From: Thermoleophilia bacterium
GTDB taxonomy: Bacteria; Actinomycetota; Thermoleophilia; Gaiellales; SKUG01
Direction: 5' to 3'
Length of the DNA: 29,660 bases
Assembly: GCA_020438525.1 (NCBI GenBank)
Contig: JAGQUL010000149.1
Coordinates: forward strand, 1 to 29,660
Shown here: one piece after another, positions 1-8,556 of the stretch
Position numbering within the stretch: the first letter of the stretch is position 1
Layout of the letters: each line of letters opens with the position of its first letter
Made by a program: the position numbers and the translations under genes
Notes under the pieces: generated by a model
The model's input: the letters and a program-made list of their open reading frames with translations, nothing else
What the model was told of the DNA's origin: nothing
Database searches by the model: none

Positions 1-460
1 TCGTCGCCGGCGAGCGCAGCAGCGCGTCGCGGTGCGCGCCGTCCCACACCGCCTCCACGAGCGCGCGCAGCTCGTCGTGCATCAGCTCGCTCGCCAGGAA
101 GTCGAGCTCGCCGGCGAGGTCCGCCACGTCACGTCGGCCCTCGGGGATGAACGACTGCGCCGCGACCACCTGGTCGTCGTCGCCCACCTTGTCGATGCGC
201 CGGATGTCGAGCTGCAGCGTGTCGCGGTAGCTCGAGCCGCGACCGATCGCCCGCACCCGATCGCCCTCGCGGACGTTGCGGTCGAACCAGTCGGCGTTCT
301 TCCAGACGCGACCCTCGATCGACCCGGTCGAGTCGGTGAGCTCGAGCACGAGGTACGGATCGCCGTTGCGGTCGTGCCGGCGCTGCTTGCGCGCCACCGC
401 GTAGACGCCCTCGACGGGGCGTCCGGCCTGCACGTCTGCGATACGAACGTCTCCGGGCAT
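1..460 (-). CDS. YhaM-type 3'-5' exoribonuclease, N-terminal OB-fold part (cut by window edge)
   Basis: Reading leftward from ATG at 460-458, an open frame of 153 codons runs off the window start. It begins MPGDVRIADVQAGRPVEG and contains an OB-fold signature of YhaM/CBF1-like exoribonucleases: RNGDPYLVLELTDSTGSIEG, then a tryptophan-containing strand (GRVWKNADWFD), then a segment equivalent to 'VREGDRVRAIGRGSSYRD'. In this family the OB-fold is followed by an HD hydrolase domain that degrades RNA or single-stranded DNA 3'-5'. That half would lie outside the window, so the catalytic His/Asp residues cannot be checked. The start follows a TACCAT box by 6 nt, suggesting a leaderless transcript, and lies 35 bp after the stop of the upstream giant repeat gene. 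Family assignment is good; it could also be another OB-fold/HD nuclease. Confidence 0.75.
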   Translation of the reverse strand, partial: MPGDVRIADVQAGRPVEGVYAVARKQRRHDRNGDPYLVLELTDSTGSIEGRVWKNADWFDRNVREGDRVRAIGRGSSYRDTLQLDIRRIDKVGDDDQVVAAQSFIPEGRRDVADLAGELDFLASELMHDELRALVEAVWDGAHRDALLRSPAT

Positions 461-466
461 GGAGGA

Positions 467-472
467 ATGGTA
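467..472 (-). promoter_or_regulatory. Candidate -10 box (TACCAT) for leaderless yhaM-like gene
   Basis: TACCAT on the minus strand ends 6 nt before the ATG at 460. The spacing fits transcription starting at the start codon, and there is no clear Shine-Dalgarno sequence. The same hexamer and spacing occur before the mrp-type gene at 8557. Confidence 0.45.
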
Positions 473-495
473 GCTGGCCCAGGCCCTGGTCGGCG

Positions 496-3400
496 TCATG
501 GGTTGGCGACCGCAGTCAGGCTGACGGTGCCGGAGTAGGACCCGACGATCTGCGTCGGCGCGACTCGGACTCGCACCGAGATGGTCGTTACATCGGGCGT
601 GTTGGCGATGTAGCGCCTGGTTGCGTGCAGCGTCGTGGAGATGCTCTGGTCAAGCCCGGCGTAGCGGTTGTCTGCAAAGTCGCCCGCAGTGATGCCGCTG
701 CCCCAACGAGTGGCGTCCTTCGGTGCGAGCGTCGAGTCGAGCACCGTTACGCCGAACCCGTAGTTGGCACCGGAATCGGGCCAGAGGGTCGGGGCGCTGC
801 CCGTTCCTGGCCAGTCGGCGATACTGGAGCCGGCGCAGCCGCCCACCGTACAGTCGAGTGCGTTCGCGTCGCTTCCGTCCGTGGCGGAGAGCGTGTATCC
901 GAACATCGCGTTCGACTGTACCGTCACCGCGAGGGGAGCGACGCTCGACGTACCTGCAGCGCCGGCTCCGAGATCGACGCTCGTCGGGGTGCTGATCGAC
1001 ACGTAGTCGCGAAGGATCTCGTCGCCGCAGAAGGTCGATCGGTCACAGGTCTCGAACATCGCGAAGCCGCTCTGTGCGATCTCGTCGTCCTCGAAGAACG
1101 AGCCCCCGGCATACAGGCGCGAGCCGTCGATCGCGATCGCGCTGACCCAGTCGTCGAACCCACCCCCGGGGTCGTAGGTGGTATCGAGCGCGGCACTCGT
1201 CAGGTCGAGTGCGGCGATGCGTGAGCGACCAGTCGTGGCATAGGTCGTGAAGTAGCCACCCGCGTACAGCCTGCCGCCTCCCACGGCGAGAGTCTCCACG
1301 CTTGCGTCGAATCCTCCGCTGGGTGGGACGAACGTCGTGTCGAGCGCGGCAGTCGTGGCGTTCAGCGCCGCGACGTGGCCGCGTCCCACGCCGTCGTAGC
1401 TCGTGAACCCGCCGCCCGCGAAGATGCGCGCGCCATCCACCGCGATCGCCTCGACGTCCGCATCGAAGCTCGTGCCGGAGGGCACGAACGTAGCGTCGAG
1501 GGCCGCCGTTGCCGTGTCAACGGCGGCGATGTGCCCGCGTGCGGTGCCCTTGTACGTGGTGAATGCGCCCCCGGCGTAGAGCTTCGCTCCGCTCAGCTGC
1601 AGCGTGTTCACGGCAGCATCGAATCCGGTAGCCGCATTGAACGCGGCATCAAGCGAGGCGGTCGTCTTGTTGAGCGCCGCGATCCGCCGCCGGTTCGTCC
1701 CTTGGTAGGACGTGAACGTACCTCCGGCGTACAGCTTGGTCCCGTCAACGGCCAGGGACCGCACCGCGTTGCTGAAACCCGTTCCGGGATTGAACGTGGC
1801 ATCGAGGTCGGCACTTGCCGCGTCCAACGCCGCGATGTTCGGGCGGCTGATCCCCCGATACGTCGTGAACGCCCCGCCTGCGTAGAGCGTGTTGCCGTCC
1901 GCGACCAGCGCTCGAACCACACCGTCGAACCCGCTCCCCGGGTCGAACGTCTGATCGAGCACGCCGGTCGTTGCGTCGATCGCAGCGATTCCGGGCCGCA
2001 TCAGCGGCTCGTAGGTGGTGAATGCGCCGCCGACGTGCAGCGTCGAACCACTCACCGTCAGGGCCCGCACGTAGTCGTTGCATCCGGTACCCGGATCGAA
2101 TGTCGTATCAAGTGCGGCGGTGGTCGCGTTCAGTGCGGCGAGGCCATTGCGGCTCGAACCGGCGTACGTCGTGAACTTCCCCCCCGCGTACAGCGTGCCG
2201 CCATCCAGTTCCAGCACGTAGACGAGCGCATCGAACCCTCCTCCGGGATCGAACGTGGGATCCAGCGCCGCCGTTGTCGGATCGAGTACGGCGATCCGGT
2301 TGCGTGTCGTGCCGTCGTACGATGTGAACGTTCCGCCCGCATAGAGCCGAGAGCCGTCATATTCGAGTGCGCGCACACCCGAGTTGAATCCCGTTCCCGG
2401 ATTGAAGGTCGCGTCGAGCGCCGCGGTCGCGAGGTTGAGAGCCGCGAGGCTGTTGCGCGCCGATCCGGCATAGCTCGTGAAGTTGCCGGCGACGATCAGG
2501 GTCGCGCCGTGAACTTCGAACGCGTAGACGTCAGGGCCATCGAAGCCGACACCGGGATCGAACGTCGCGTCGAGCGCCGCCGTCGTCGCGTCGAGCGCCG
2601 CGACCCGGTTGCGTGTCGTGCCGGCGTAGTCGGTGAAGCGTCCGCCTACGTAGAGCTTGCCGCCGCTTGCAGCGAGCGCGAACACGTAGTCGTTGAAACC
2701 GGTGCCCGGACTGAAAGTCGCATCGAGCGCGGCGGTCGTGGTGTCGAGCGCCGCGACCCGCCCCCGCGCAACGCCGTCGTACGTGACGAAGTTGCCGCCA
2801 GCGTACAGCGTGCTGCCGACCCGGAGCAGGACCTCGACGCCGTCGTCGAAGCCGGTGCCGGGGTCGAAGTACGGGTCGACGCCGCCATCGGGAAGCAGAT
2901 GGGCGATGCGCGCCCGGGCGATGCCGCCGACGCGAGTGAAATCACCACCGATGAACCAGCCGCCGCTGCCATCCGGCACGGAGTCGATGACATCACCGAC
3001 GATCTGGGGCGATCCGGCCTGCAGTCGTGCGGTCGTGGCATCCACTCGGATGCCACCGCCCAATCGAGTACCAACCTGGGTGAATGCGCCGCCGAGGTAC
3101 ACGCGCTCCGGAGTCGTGGCGATCGCCCGAACTCCATTGGTCACCGTCGATCCAAGAGGCGTGGCCGCATCGGGCGGCTCGACGCGGAAGCTGTACTCGC
3201 CGCTCGTGACCTGCTCGCCGGCGGCGTTGCGGCTGCGCACGCGATAGTAGTAGGTGCCTTGGGGCAGGTTGCCGATCGTGCGCGAGTGCACGGTGCCGAG
3301 GTTCGTGGCCGAGTTGGAGACATCGTTCTGGTACTCGCTCCATGTGCTGCGTGATTGCGTGTCCCATACGAGCTCGCTCGAGCTCGTTGAGCTCGTCGAC

Positions 3401-6003
3401 CACCACACCGTCGTCTGGTATGGAGCGATGTTGTGCTGTGCGGCAGTGGTGATCGCGAGGGGTCCTGCGTCGGTGCCGACGCCGCTGTCGCCGTCATCCA
3501 CGGTTGCGATGCCGTACAGCGGGACCGCGCCGTAGGAGCTGAAGTTGCCGCCCATGACGATCCGGGTTCCGTTGACCGACAGCGCCTGAACGGCCCCGCT
3601 TGCTCCAGCTCCGGGGTCGAAGCTCGAGACGAGTGCTCCGGTTGCAGGGTCCACCGCCGCCAGCGAATTCCGGGGAACGCCGTCGTAGGAACTGAACACT
3701 CCGCCGAAGTACAGGCGGGTCGGTGTCGATGCGAAATCGTAGATGCACATGTCCACGCCGGACCCCGGGTCGAAACCCGCGTCGAGCGTGCCGGTCGCCG
3801 CGTCGACCGCGGCGATGCCATGCCGCGCGGTTCCGCCGTACGTGGTGAAGCACCCGCCCAGATATGCGCGCCCACCGACGACCGTGATCGCCAACACTGC
3901 GTTGTCGGCTCCGGCACCGGGGTTGAACCCGGCATCGAGTGCGCCGGTCGTCGCGTTCAGTGCGGCGACGTGCTGGCGGGGGGTACCACTGACCGAGGTG
4001 AACCACCCGCCGATCAGGACCCGCGAACCATCCACTGCGAGCGTGCCTGGAGCCGCGTTCGGGCCGGTGCCGGGGTTGAATCCAGCGTCAAGCACTCCAG
4101 TTGCGGCATCGACCGCCGCGACGTACTGCCGCCCGGTACCGTTGTAGGACGTGAAGCTGCCGGTCAGGAACAGGCGCGTTCCGGATGCTTCCAGCGCGCT
4201 CGGCGCTGCGCTCGGACCCGTTCCGGGGTTGAACCCGGCATCGAGTGCGCCTGTTGCCGGGTCCACGGCCGCAAGCCGCGCACGCGGCGTGCCGTCGTAG
4301 GTCGTGAAGCCGCCGGCGATGTAGAGCCGCGTGCCGGTCAGCGCGAACGACGATACGCTCGCGTTCAGGCCGGTCCCGGTGTTGAACGTCGCATCGAGGT
4401 GACCCGTCGAGGCGTCGAGCGCGGCAAGGTATCCCACGGGCGTTGCGTCATACATGTCGAACGTGCCGCCGACGAACACGCCGTTCGTCGTGGCAGCAAT
4501 GGAGTACGCGGTGTCGTAGAAGCCCCCGATTCCGGCACCGGAGCTGAAGCCCATGTCGAGCGCGGCCGTGGTCGCGTCGACCGCCGCCAGCGCGGAGCGG
4601 GCGGTGCCGGCGTACGTGTCGAAGCCGCCGGCAAGATAGAGCCGGGTACCGGAGAGCGACAGGGCGTACGGCGCGCTGTTGGTTCCGGCCCCCGGGAGGA
4701 ACGTCCCGTCGAGTGCGCCGGTCGTCGCATCGACCGCGGCAAGACGGTTGCGTGCCGTGCCCGCGTACGTCGAGAACCCCCCGGCGAGGTACAGCTTCCC
4801 GCCGCCGATCGCGAGCGCCGTGACGCAGCAGTCGACGCCGACCCCCGCGTTGAATCCGACATCGACGGCCGCAGTGGCCGAATCCACGGCGACGATGCCG
4901 CCATGTGCTGCCCCGCCGTACGTCGTGAAGGAGCCTCCGAGGTAGAGGCGGCCGGCACCGACTGCGATCGCATCGACCGATCCGTTCGCGCCGGCGCCCG
5001 GGTTGAAGCTCGCGTCGAGTGCGCCGGTCGACGCATCGACTGCCGCGACCCGCACCCGCGCGCTGCCGTTGAAGGTCGTGAAGGACCCGCCGATGTACAG
5101 CCGCCCACCGTCGATTGCGAGCGCCGCGACCCAGTTGTTGGCAGCGGTGCCGGGATCGAACGATGTGTCGAGGTCGCCGGTGGTCGCGTCGAGCGCCGCC
5201 ACTCGTCGTCGGGATGCGCCCTGAACGGTCGTGAATCCGCCGCCGATGTAGAGGCGCGATCCGCTCAGCTGGAGTGCCTGGACCGTATTGCCGGGACCCG
5301 TACCAGGGTCGAAGTACGGATCGACTCCGCCGTCGGCGAGCAAGTGGGCCACCCGAACCCGACGCAGCCCGCCGACACTGCTGATCGTTCCAGCGATGTA
5401 CACCCCCCCGGACCCGTCAGGAACCGCAGCGGACGCGCTGCCGATCACCTGAGGCGTGCCGGCTCGTCTGGCCGCACTGACCGGATCGACGGTCACGCCG
5501 TTGCCGACGAACTCTCCGACCTGGGTGAAGTCTCCGCCGAGGTACGTTCGCGTCGCGGTCGTTGCCACCGCGTTGACCGTGCCGTTGGTGATGAACCCAG
5601 CGCGCGGCGACGCGGCACTCGATTCCCGAACGACGAATCGGTGCGTCCCGCTCGTCGCCGTCCCGGCAGCACCGGTGGTGCGCACGCGGAAGTAGTACTC
5701 ACCGGCGGGCAGGTTGCTGATCGTGCGGCTGTGCAGCGTGCCCAGGTTCGTCGCGTTGTTCGACACGTCGTTCCCGAAGCTCGCGAAATCGCCCCGGCTC
5801 TCCGTGTCCCAGCGCAGCTCGCTGGAGCCGGTGGACGACGAATGCCACCAGATCGTCACCTGATTCGGATTGACGCGAACCGTCGGACCGGAGTCGATCG
5901 TCATCGCCGCCTGCGCGGCGGCGGGCGCCGCCAGCATCAGGGCCCACATCGCGCACGCGTACGCGAACGCGCGGCAGGCTCGGGTGGGCGTAGGCGCGGG
6001 CAT
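496..6003 (-). CDS. Giant secreted delta-60/DUF5122 repeat protein with two Fn3-like domains
   Basis: A protein of 1835 aa. The N-terminus (MPAPTPTRACRAF...) has a hydrophobic segment ending AAPAAAQA at about residue 32, a Sec signal peptide. The order is: Fn3-like domain (about 35-130, with WDTESR and YYFRVRT); two divergent and twelve regular 51-aa units with the pattern LYxGGxFTTYxGxxRxxxAAxDxxTxxLDxxFxPGxG; a second Fn3-like domain (about 845-950, WDTQSR, YYYRVRS); again two divergent and twelve units; and an unrelated C-terminal domain (about 1655-1835). The units match the delta-60 repeat/DUF5122 family, predicted to form beta-propellers. No LPXTG or lipobox is visible, so it is probably secreted or loosely surface-bound. 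The frame is open to 6243, but that extension would overlap the divergent gene at 6109 and bury the signal peptide. An ATG at 6036 (11 more residues) is possible. No Shine-Dalgarno was found. The function is unknown. Confidence 0.88.
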   Translation of the reverse strand: MPAPTPTRACRAFAYACAMWALMLAAPAAAQAAMTIDSGPTVRVNPNQVTIWWHSSSTGSSELRWDTESRGDFASFGNDVSNNATNLGTLHSRTISNLPAGEYYFRVRTTGAAGTATSGTHRFVVRESSAASPRAGFITNGTVNAVATTATRTYLGGDFTQVGEFVGNGVTVDPVSAARRAGTPQVIGSASAAVPDGSGGVYIAGTISSVGGLRRVRVAHLLADGGVDPYFDPGTGPGNTVQALQLSGSRLYIGGGFTTVQGASRRRVAALDATTGDLDTSFDPGTAANNWVAALAIDGGRLYIGGSFTTFNGSARVRVAAVDASTGALDASFNPGAGANGSVDAIAVGAGRLYLGGSFTTYGGAAHGGIVAVDSATAAVDVGFNAGVGVDCCVTALAIGGGKLYLAGGFSTYAGTARNRLAAVDATTGALDGTFLPGAGTNSAPYALSLSGTRLYLAGGFDTYAGTARSALAAVDATTAALDMGFSSGAGIGGFYDTAYSIAATTNGVFVGGTFDMYDATPVGYLAALDASTGHLDATFNTGTGLNASVSSFALTGTRLYIAGGFTTYDGTPRARLAAVDPATGALDAGFNPGTGPSAAPSALEASGTRLFLTGSFTSYNGTGRQYVAAVDAATGVLDAGFNPGTGPNAAPGTLAVDGSRVLIGGWFTSVSGTPRQHVAALNATTGALDAGFNPGAGADNAVLAITVVGGRAYLGGCFTTYGGTARHGIAAVDAATGTLDAGFDPGSGVDMCIYDFASTPTRLYFGGVFSSYDGVPRNSLAAVDPATGALVSSFDPGAGASGAVQALSVNGTRIVMGGNFSSYGAVPLYGIATVDDGDSGVGTDAGPLAITTAAQHNIAPYQTTVWWSTSSTSSSELVWDTQSRSTWSEYQNDVSNSATNLGTVHSRTIGNLPQGTYYYRVRSRNAAGEQVTSGEYSFRVEPPDAATPLGSTVTNGVRAIATTPERVYLGGAFTQVGTRLGGGIRVDATTARLQAGSPQIVGDVIDSVPDGSGGWFIGGDFTRVGGIARARIAHLLPDGGVDPYFDPGTGFDDGVEVLLRVGSTLYAGGNFVTYDGVARGRVAALDTTTAALDATFSPGTGFNDYVFALAASGGKLYVGGRFTDYAGTTRNRVAALDATTAALDATFDPGVGFDGPDVYAFEVHGATLIVAGNFTSYAGSARNSLAALNLATAALDATFNPGTGFNSGVRALEYDGSRLYAGGTFTSYDGTTRNRIAVLDPTTAALDPTFDPGGGFDALVYVLELDGGTLYAGGKFTTYAGSSRNGLAALNATTAALDTTFDPGTGCNDYVRALTVSGSTLHVGGAFTTYEPLMRPGIAAIDATTGVLDQTFDPGSGFDGVVRALVADGNTLYAGGAFTTYRGISRPNIAALDAASADLDATFNPGTGFSNAVRSLAVDGTKLYAGGTFTSYQGTNRRRIAALNKTTASLDAAFNAATGFDAAVNTLQLSGAKLYAGGAFTTYKGTARGHIAAVDTATAALDATFVPSGTSFDADVEAIAVDGARIFAGGGFTSYDGVGRGHVAALNATTAALDTTFVPPSGGFDASVETLAVGGGRLYAGGYFTTYATTGRSRIAALDLTSAALDTTYDPGGGFDDWVSAIAIDGSRLYAGGSFFEDDEIAQSGFAMFETCDRSTFCGDEILRDYVSISTPTSVDLGAGAAGTSSVAPLAVTVQSNAMFGYTLSATDGSDANALDCTVGGCAGSSIADWPGTGSAPTLWPDSGANYGFGVTVLDSTLAPKDATRWGSGITAGDFADNRYAGLDQSISTTLHATRRYIANTPDVTTISVRVRVAPTQIVGSYSGTVSLTAVANP
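1060..2840 (-). repeat. Second array of twelve ~153-bp coding repeats (delta-60 units)
   Basis: Twelve consecutive in-frame units of about 51 codons in the C-terminal module of the giant protein. They share LYAGGxFTTY and AALxxTTAALDxTFxPGxGF. Boundaries are approximate. Units here share more wording with each other (TAALDATF, GTGF) than with the first array, as expected if each array expanded after the module duplication. Two more divergent units precede the array at about 2840-3150. Confidence 0.85.
3480..5280 (-). repeat. First array of twelve ~153-bp coding repeats (delta-60 units)
   Basis: Twelve in-frame units of about 51 codons in the N-terminal module, with the pattern RLYxGGxFTTYxGTxR, AAVDxxTGALDxxFNPGxG. 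Boundaries are approximate. Units 3 (GVDCC) and 10 (GGCF, DMCIY) carry cysteines that most others lack. Two divergent units lie before the array at about 5285-5600. Confidence 0.85.
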
Positions 6004-6095
6004 GCGGTGCGTATCGGCATCGGGAAGGTACTGCATGAATGGAACGGCGGCCGCGGTCGTCGCGACGGGCGAAATCCGGTACGAGGCAGGTCGTT

Positions 6096-6101
6096 TAGGC
6101 T
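6096..6101 (+). promoter_or_regulatory. Candidate -10 box (TAGGCT) for leaderless DUF1015 gene
   Basis: TAGGCT ends 7 nt before the ATG at 6109, within the 105-bp gap to the divergent giant repeat gene. No Shine-Dalgarno sequence is present between the box and the ATG. Confidence 0.4.
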
Positions 6102-6108
6102 GCACTTC

Positions 6109-7437
6109 ATGGCCACTGCACGAGCATTTCCGTACCTTCGCTACGACGCCGACACGACGGGTGATCCCGGTCGCCTGCTCGCACCGCCCTACGACGTGGT
6201 GAACGACGACGGCCGCGCCGCGCTCGCGGCCGAGAGCCCGCACCAGTCGATCCTCGTCGAGCTGCCCGAGGGAGGCGATCCCCGGAACGCCGCGGCACTG
6301 CTGCGGGAGTGGATCGACGAGGGTGTGCTCATGGCCGGCGAGGTGGGTGTGGCGGTCGTGCGCCAGCGGTTCGTGGGGCCCGACGGCGTCCGACGCTCAC
6401 GCACGGCCGTGTGCTGCGAGGTGCAGCTGCACGACTTCGCGGAGCAGGTCGTGCTGCCGCACGAGCGCACGTTCGATGCGCCGCGGATCGCGCGAACCGA
6501 GCTGATGCGCGTGACCGGCGCGAACATCAGCCCCGTGTTCCTGGCCTACCACGACCCCGAGCGCTCGCTCGTGGACCTGTTCGCATCGGTGACCGACGAG
6601 GAGCCCGACTTCACCGCCACCGACGCCGACGGCACCCAGACCGCCGTGTGGTTCGTCGAGGACGTCAGCCTGTGCGAGGCGTTCGAGCAGGCGGTCGAGC
6701 CGCACCAGCTGCTGATCGCGGACGGACACCACCGCTACACCGCCGCGCTCGCATACCGCGACGAGATCGTGGGCGCGCAGCGACCGAAGCTCGTGGTGGC
6801 AGGCGGCAGCGACCACCTCGGACCACAGCACACCAGCTCGTCGTGGCACCAGGGCGTGCTGGCGATGGTGGTCAACAGCGCGGATCCGGGGATCGAGGTG
6901 TTCCCGACGCACCGCGTGCTGCGTGGCGTGGACGCGGCTCGCCTCGACCGGTTCGTGGTCGAGTCGGGCGCGCTCGCCGAGCAGGACTTCGGCGACGACG
7001 TGGACGCGGCCGTTGCGGCGCTCGAGGACCTCGACGTGCCCGGCTTCGTCGCGCTCGGCGGCGGTCGCGGCGCGCGACTGCTGAGCGTGCCGGACGAGCT
7101 CGACATGCAGCTCGCGGCACCCGACAGCTGCGATGCGGCTCGCGGGCTCGACGTGCTCGCGCTGCACGCGCTCGTGATCGACGGCGGCGCGTGCCTGGTC
7201 GAGCACGCATCCGGCGGAATCAGCTATACGCGCGTGCTGCAGGAGGCGCGGGAGGCGGTCGCCGCCGCGCCTGCAGACACGCTCGCGTTGCTGATGCGCG
7301 GTGCGGACCCCGCCGCGATCCACGCGGTCGCGGCGGCGGGCGAGCTGCTGCCGCAGAAGTCGACGTACTACTTCCCCAAGGTCCCGACCGGCGTGCTGTT
7401 TCGCGCGGTCGATCCGTCGCTGATGGGACTCGGCTGA
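6109..7437 (+). CDS. DUF1015 family protein
   Basis: A 442-aa protein that matches the DUF1015 family over its full length: LAPPYDVV at residues 24-31, PHERTFDAP near residue 117, and the diagnostic IADGHHRYTAAL with D205, H207, H208, R209 and Y210. The family is widespread in bacteria and archaea, usually 400-450 aa, cytoplasmic and without an established reaction. The conserved DGHHR cluster looks like a catalytic or ligand site, but that is inference. The start is fixed by the TAGGCT box 7 nt upstream and by family alignment at AFPYLRYD. The next gene (DUF4253) begins 4 nt after this stop, so the two are probably cotranscribed. Confidence 0.9.
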   Translation: MATARAFPYLRYDADTTGDPGRLLAPPYDVVNDDGRAALAAESPHQSILVELPEGGDPRNAAALLREWIDEGVLMAGEVGVAVVRQRFVGPDGVRRSRTAVCCEVQLHDFAEQVVLPHERTFDAPRIARTELMRVTGANISPVFLAYHDPERSLVDLFASVTDEEPDFTATDADGTQTAVWFVEDVSLCEAFEQAVEPHQLLIADGHHRYTAALAYRDEIVGAQRPKLVVAGGSDHLGPQHTSSSWHQGVLAMVVNSADPGIEVFPTHRVLRGVDAARLDRFVVESGALAEQDFGDDVDAAVAALEDLDVPGFVALGGGRGARLLSVPDELDMQLAAPDSCDAARGLDVLALHALVIDGGACLVEHASGGISYTRVLQEAREAVAAAPADTLALLMRGADPAAIHAVAAAGELLPQKSTYYFPKVPTGVLFRAVDPSLMGLG

Positions 7438-7441
7438 CGCG

Positions 7442-8506
7442 ATGCAGGTCCTGCTCGCTGCAACCGGCACGCTCGAGTCCGTCGCCGCGATCGTCGGCGC
7501 CGCGCTCGTGCTGGTCGTGGTGCTGCAGCTGCTGCGCCGCCGTCGCCGCCACCGCGAGTGGGGCCTCGACGACGAGGGCGTGGAGGCAGTCGTCGCGGAG
7601 CGCGAGATCTCGCCTGCGGTGGAGCGCCTGATCGGAACGCCGGCGATCCAGGCCGCGAAGCTGCGGATCCCGCCACGCGCCGAAGCGCCCGGTCGCGTGC
7701 CGAGCCCCGGCGTGATGCACGTGGGCGGCGTCGACCTGCCCACGGGCCGCCCGACGCGGCCCGTCGACGCGGCGGTGGTGGAGCTCGTCAGCCATGACGC
7801 AGCACCGGGCGGCGCGGCCGGCATCGAGCAGCTGTGGGTCGCGGCCCGTGGCGGCGACGGCGAGGGACGCTTCAAGCGACTTGCCGCCGGGTTCGCCCAG
7901 AGCGGACTGTGGCCGCTGCTGCTGCCGATGCCGCAGTCCGACGACCACACCGAGTGGTTCGACGTGCCGGCGCGCCGGCACGAGTCCGACCGGGTCGACG
8001 TGTCGCGCGCGCTGCGTGAGCACCTCGCGGACTCGATCGTGGACGGCTCGCCGCTCGAGTCGACCGACCTGATCGCTGCCTCGAACGTCGCGCGTGGCGA
8101 GCTGCAGGTCGGTGGCGGACGACGCCTCGATGCGCTCGACGAGACCCTCGGACTGCTGCCCGGAGCGCGGCTCGCGCTCGCACCGGGCCGCCGCCCGGCC
8201 GACGTGATCCACACACTCGCGTGGCCCGGTGCCGACGTTGCCGGGATGTCCACCACCGAGCTCGCGCAGATCGTCGCATCGTGGGAGGAGCGCTACGGCG
8301 CGCTGCTGGTGTCGATCGACGAGGGATCGCTCCTGTTCGCGGTGCTGCGACCGCCGAGCACGATCGAGCAGGCGATCGAGCTCGTGGCAGAGCTGCACGC
8401 CCTGTGCCCCGACGAGGCCCTGCACTGGGGAACCGATCGTGCGGCAGCCGAGCAGCTCGTCGATGCGCCGACGTGGCGCCTCAGCTGGAGCATGCACGAC
8501 GACTGA
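7442..8506 (+). CDS. Membrane-anchored DUF4253 domain protein
   Basis: A 354-aa protein. An N-terminal transmembrane helix (about residues 12-33) is followed by an Arg-rich stretch (LLRRRRRHREWG), placing the rest in the cytoplasm. The C-terminal part (about residue 245 onward) carries DUF4253 features: a LAWPGADVAG strand, WEERYGALLVSIDEGSLLF, then RPPST...AxExxALCPDEALHW. DUF4253 proteins are common in Actinobacteria and have no assigned function; most I know of lack an N-terminal membrane anchor. It follows the DUF1015 gene by 4 nt and is closed by a perfect hairpin at 8507-8529, so the pair forms a transcription unit. Confidence 0.78.
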   Translation: MQVLLAATGTLESVAAIVGAALVLVVVLQLLRRRRRHREWGLDDEGVEAVVAEREISPAVERLIGTPAIQAAKLRIPPRAEAPGRVPSPGVMHVGGVDLPTGRPTRPVDAAVVELVSHDAAPGGAAGIEQLWVAARGGDGEGRFKRLAAGFAQSGLWPLLLPMPQSDDHTEWFDVPARRHESDRVDVSRALREHLADSIVDGSPLESTDLIAASNVARGELQVGGGRRLDALDETLGLLPGARLALAPGRRPADVIHTLAWPGADVAGMSTTELAQIVASWEERYGALLVSIDEGSLLFAVLRPPSTIEQAIELVAELHALCPDEALHWGTDRAAAEQLVDAPTWRLSWSMHDD

Positions 8507-8529
8507 TGCCCGCGCGTGCGGCGCGGGCA
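8507..8529 (+). terminator. Hairpin after DUF4253 gene
   Basis: A perfect 9-bp stem (TGCCCGCGC / GCGCGGGCA) with a GTGCG loop begins at the base after the stop codon. There is no T-run, so it is either a U-less actinobacterial-type terminator or an mRNA 3'-end stabiliser. Confidence 0.5.
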
Positions 8530-8544
8530 GGCGCTGCGACCCGA

Positions 8545-8550
8545 TACCAT
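8545..8550 (+). promoter_or_regulatory. Candidate -10 box (TACCAT) for leaderless Mrp-type gene
   Basis: TACCAT ends 6 nt before the ATG at 8557. No Shine-Dalgarno is present. Spacing and hexamer are identical to the box before the yhaM-like gene. Confidence 0.5.
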
Positions 8551-8556
8551 CAAGGC

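Noticed and set aside
1060..5280. CRISPR array or tandem DNA satellite
   Set aside because: The repeats are ~153 bp, in frame, divergent at DNA level and conserved as protein; there are no spacers.
1375..5900. Long open frames on the plus strand across the giant repeat gene
   Set aside because: They are mirror images of a GC-rich repetitive gene: Arg-rich translations, no domain and no start signals.
6004..6243. N-terminal extension of the giant repeat gene to 6243
   Set aside because: It would overlap the divergent DUF1015 gene by 135 bp and place the signal peptide inside the protein.
6397..8497. Minus-strand open frames opposite DUF1015, DUF4253 and mrp
   Set aside because: No recognisable domain; explained by GC-skewed codon positions of the real genes.
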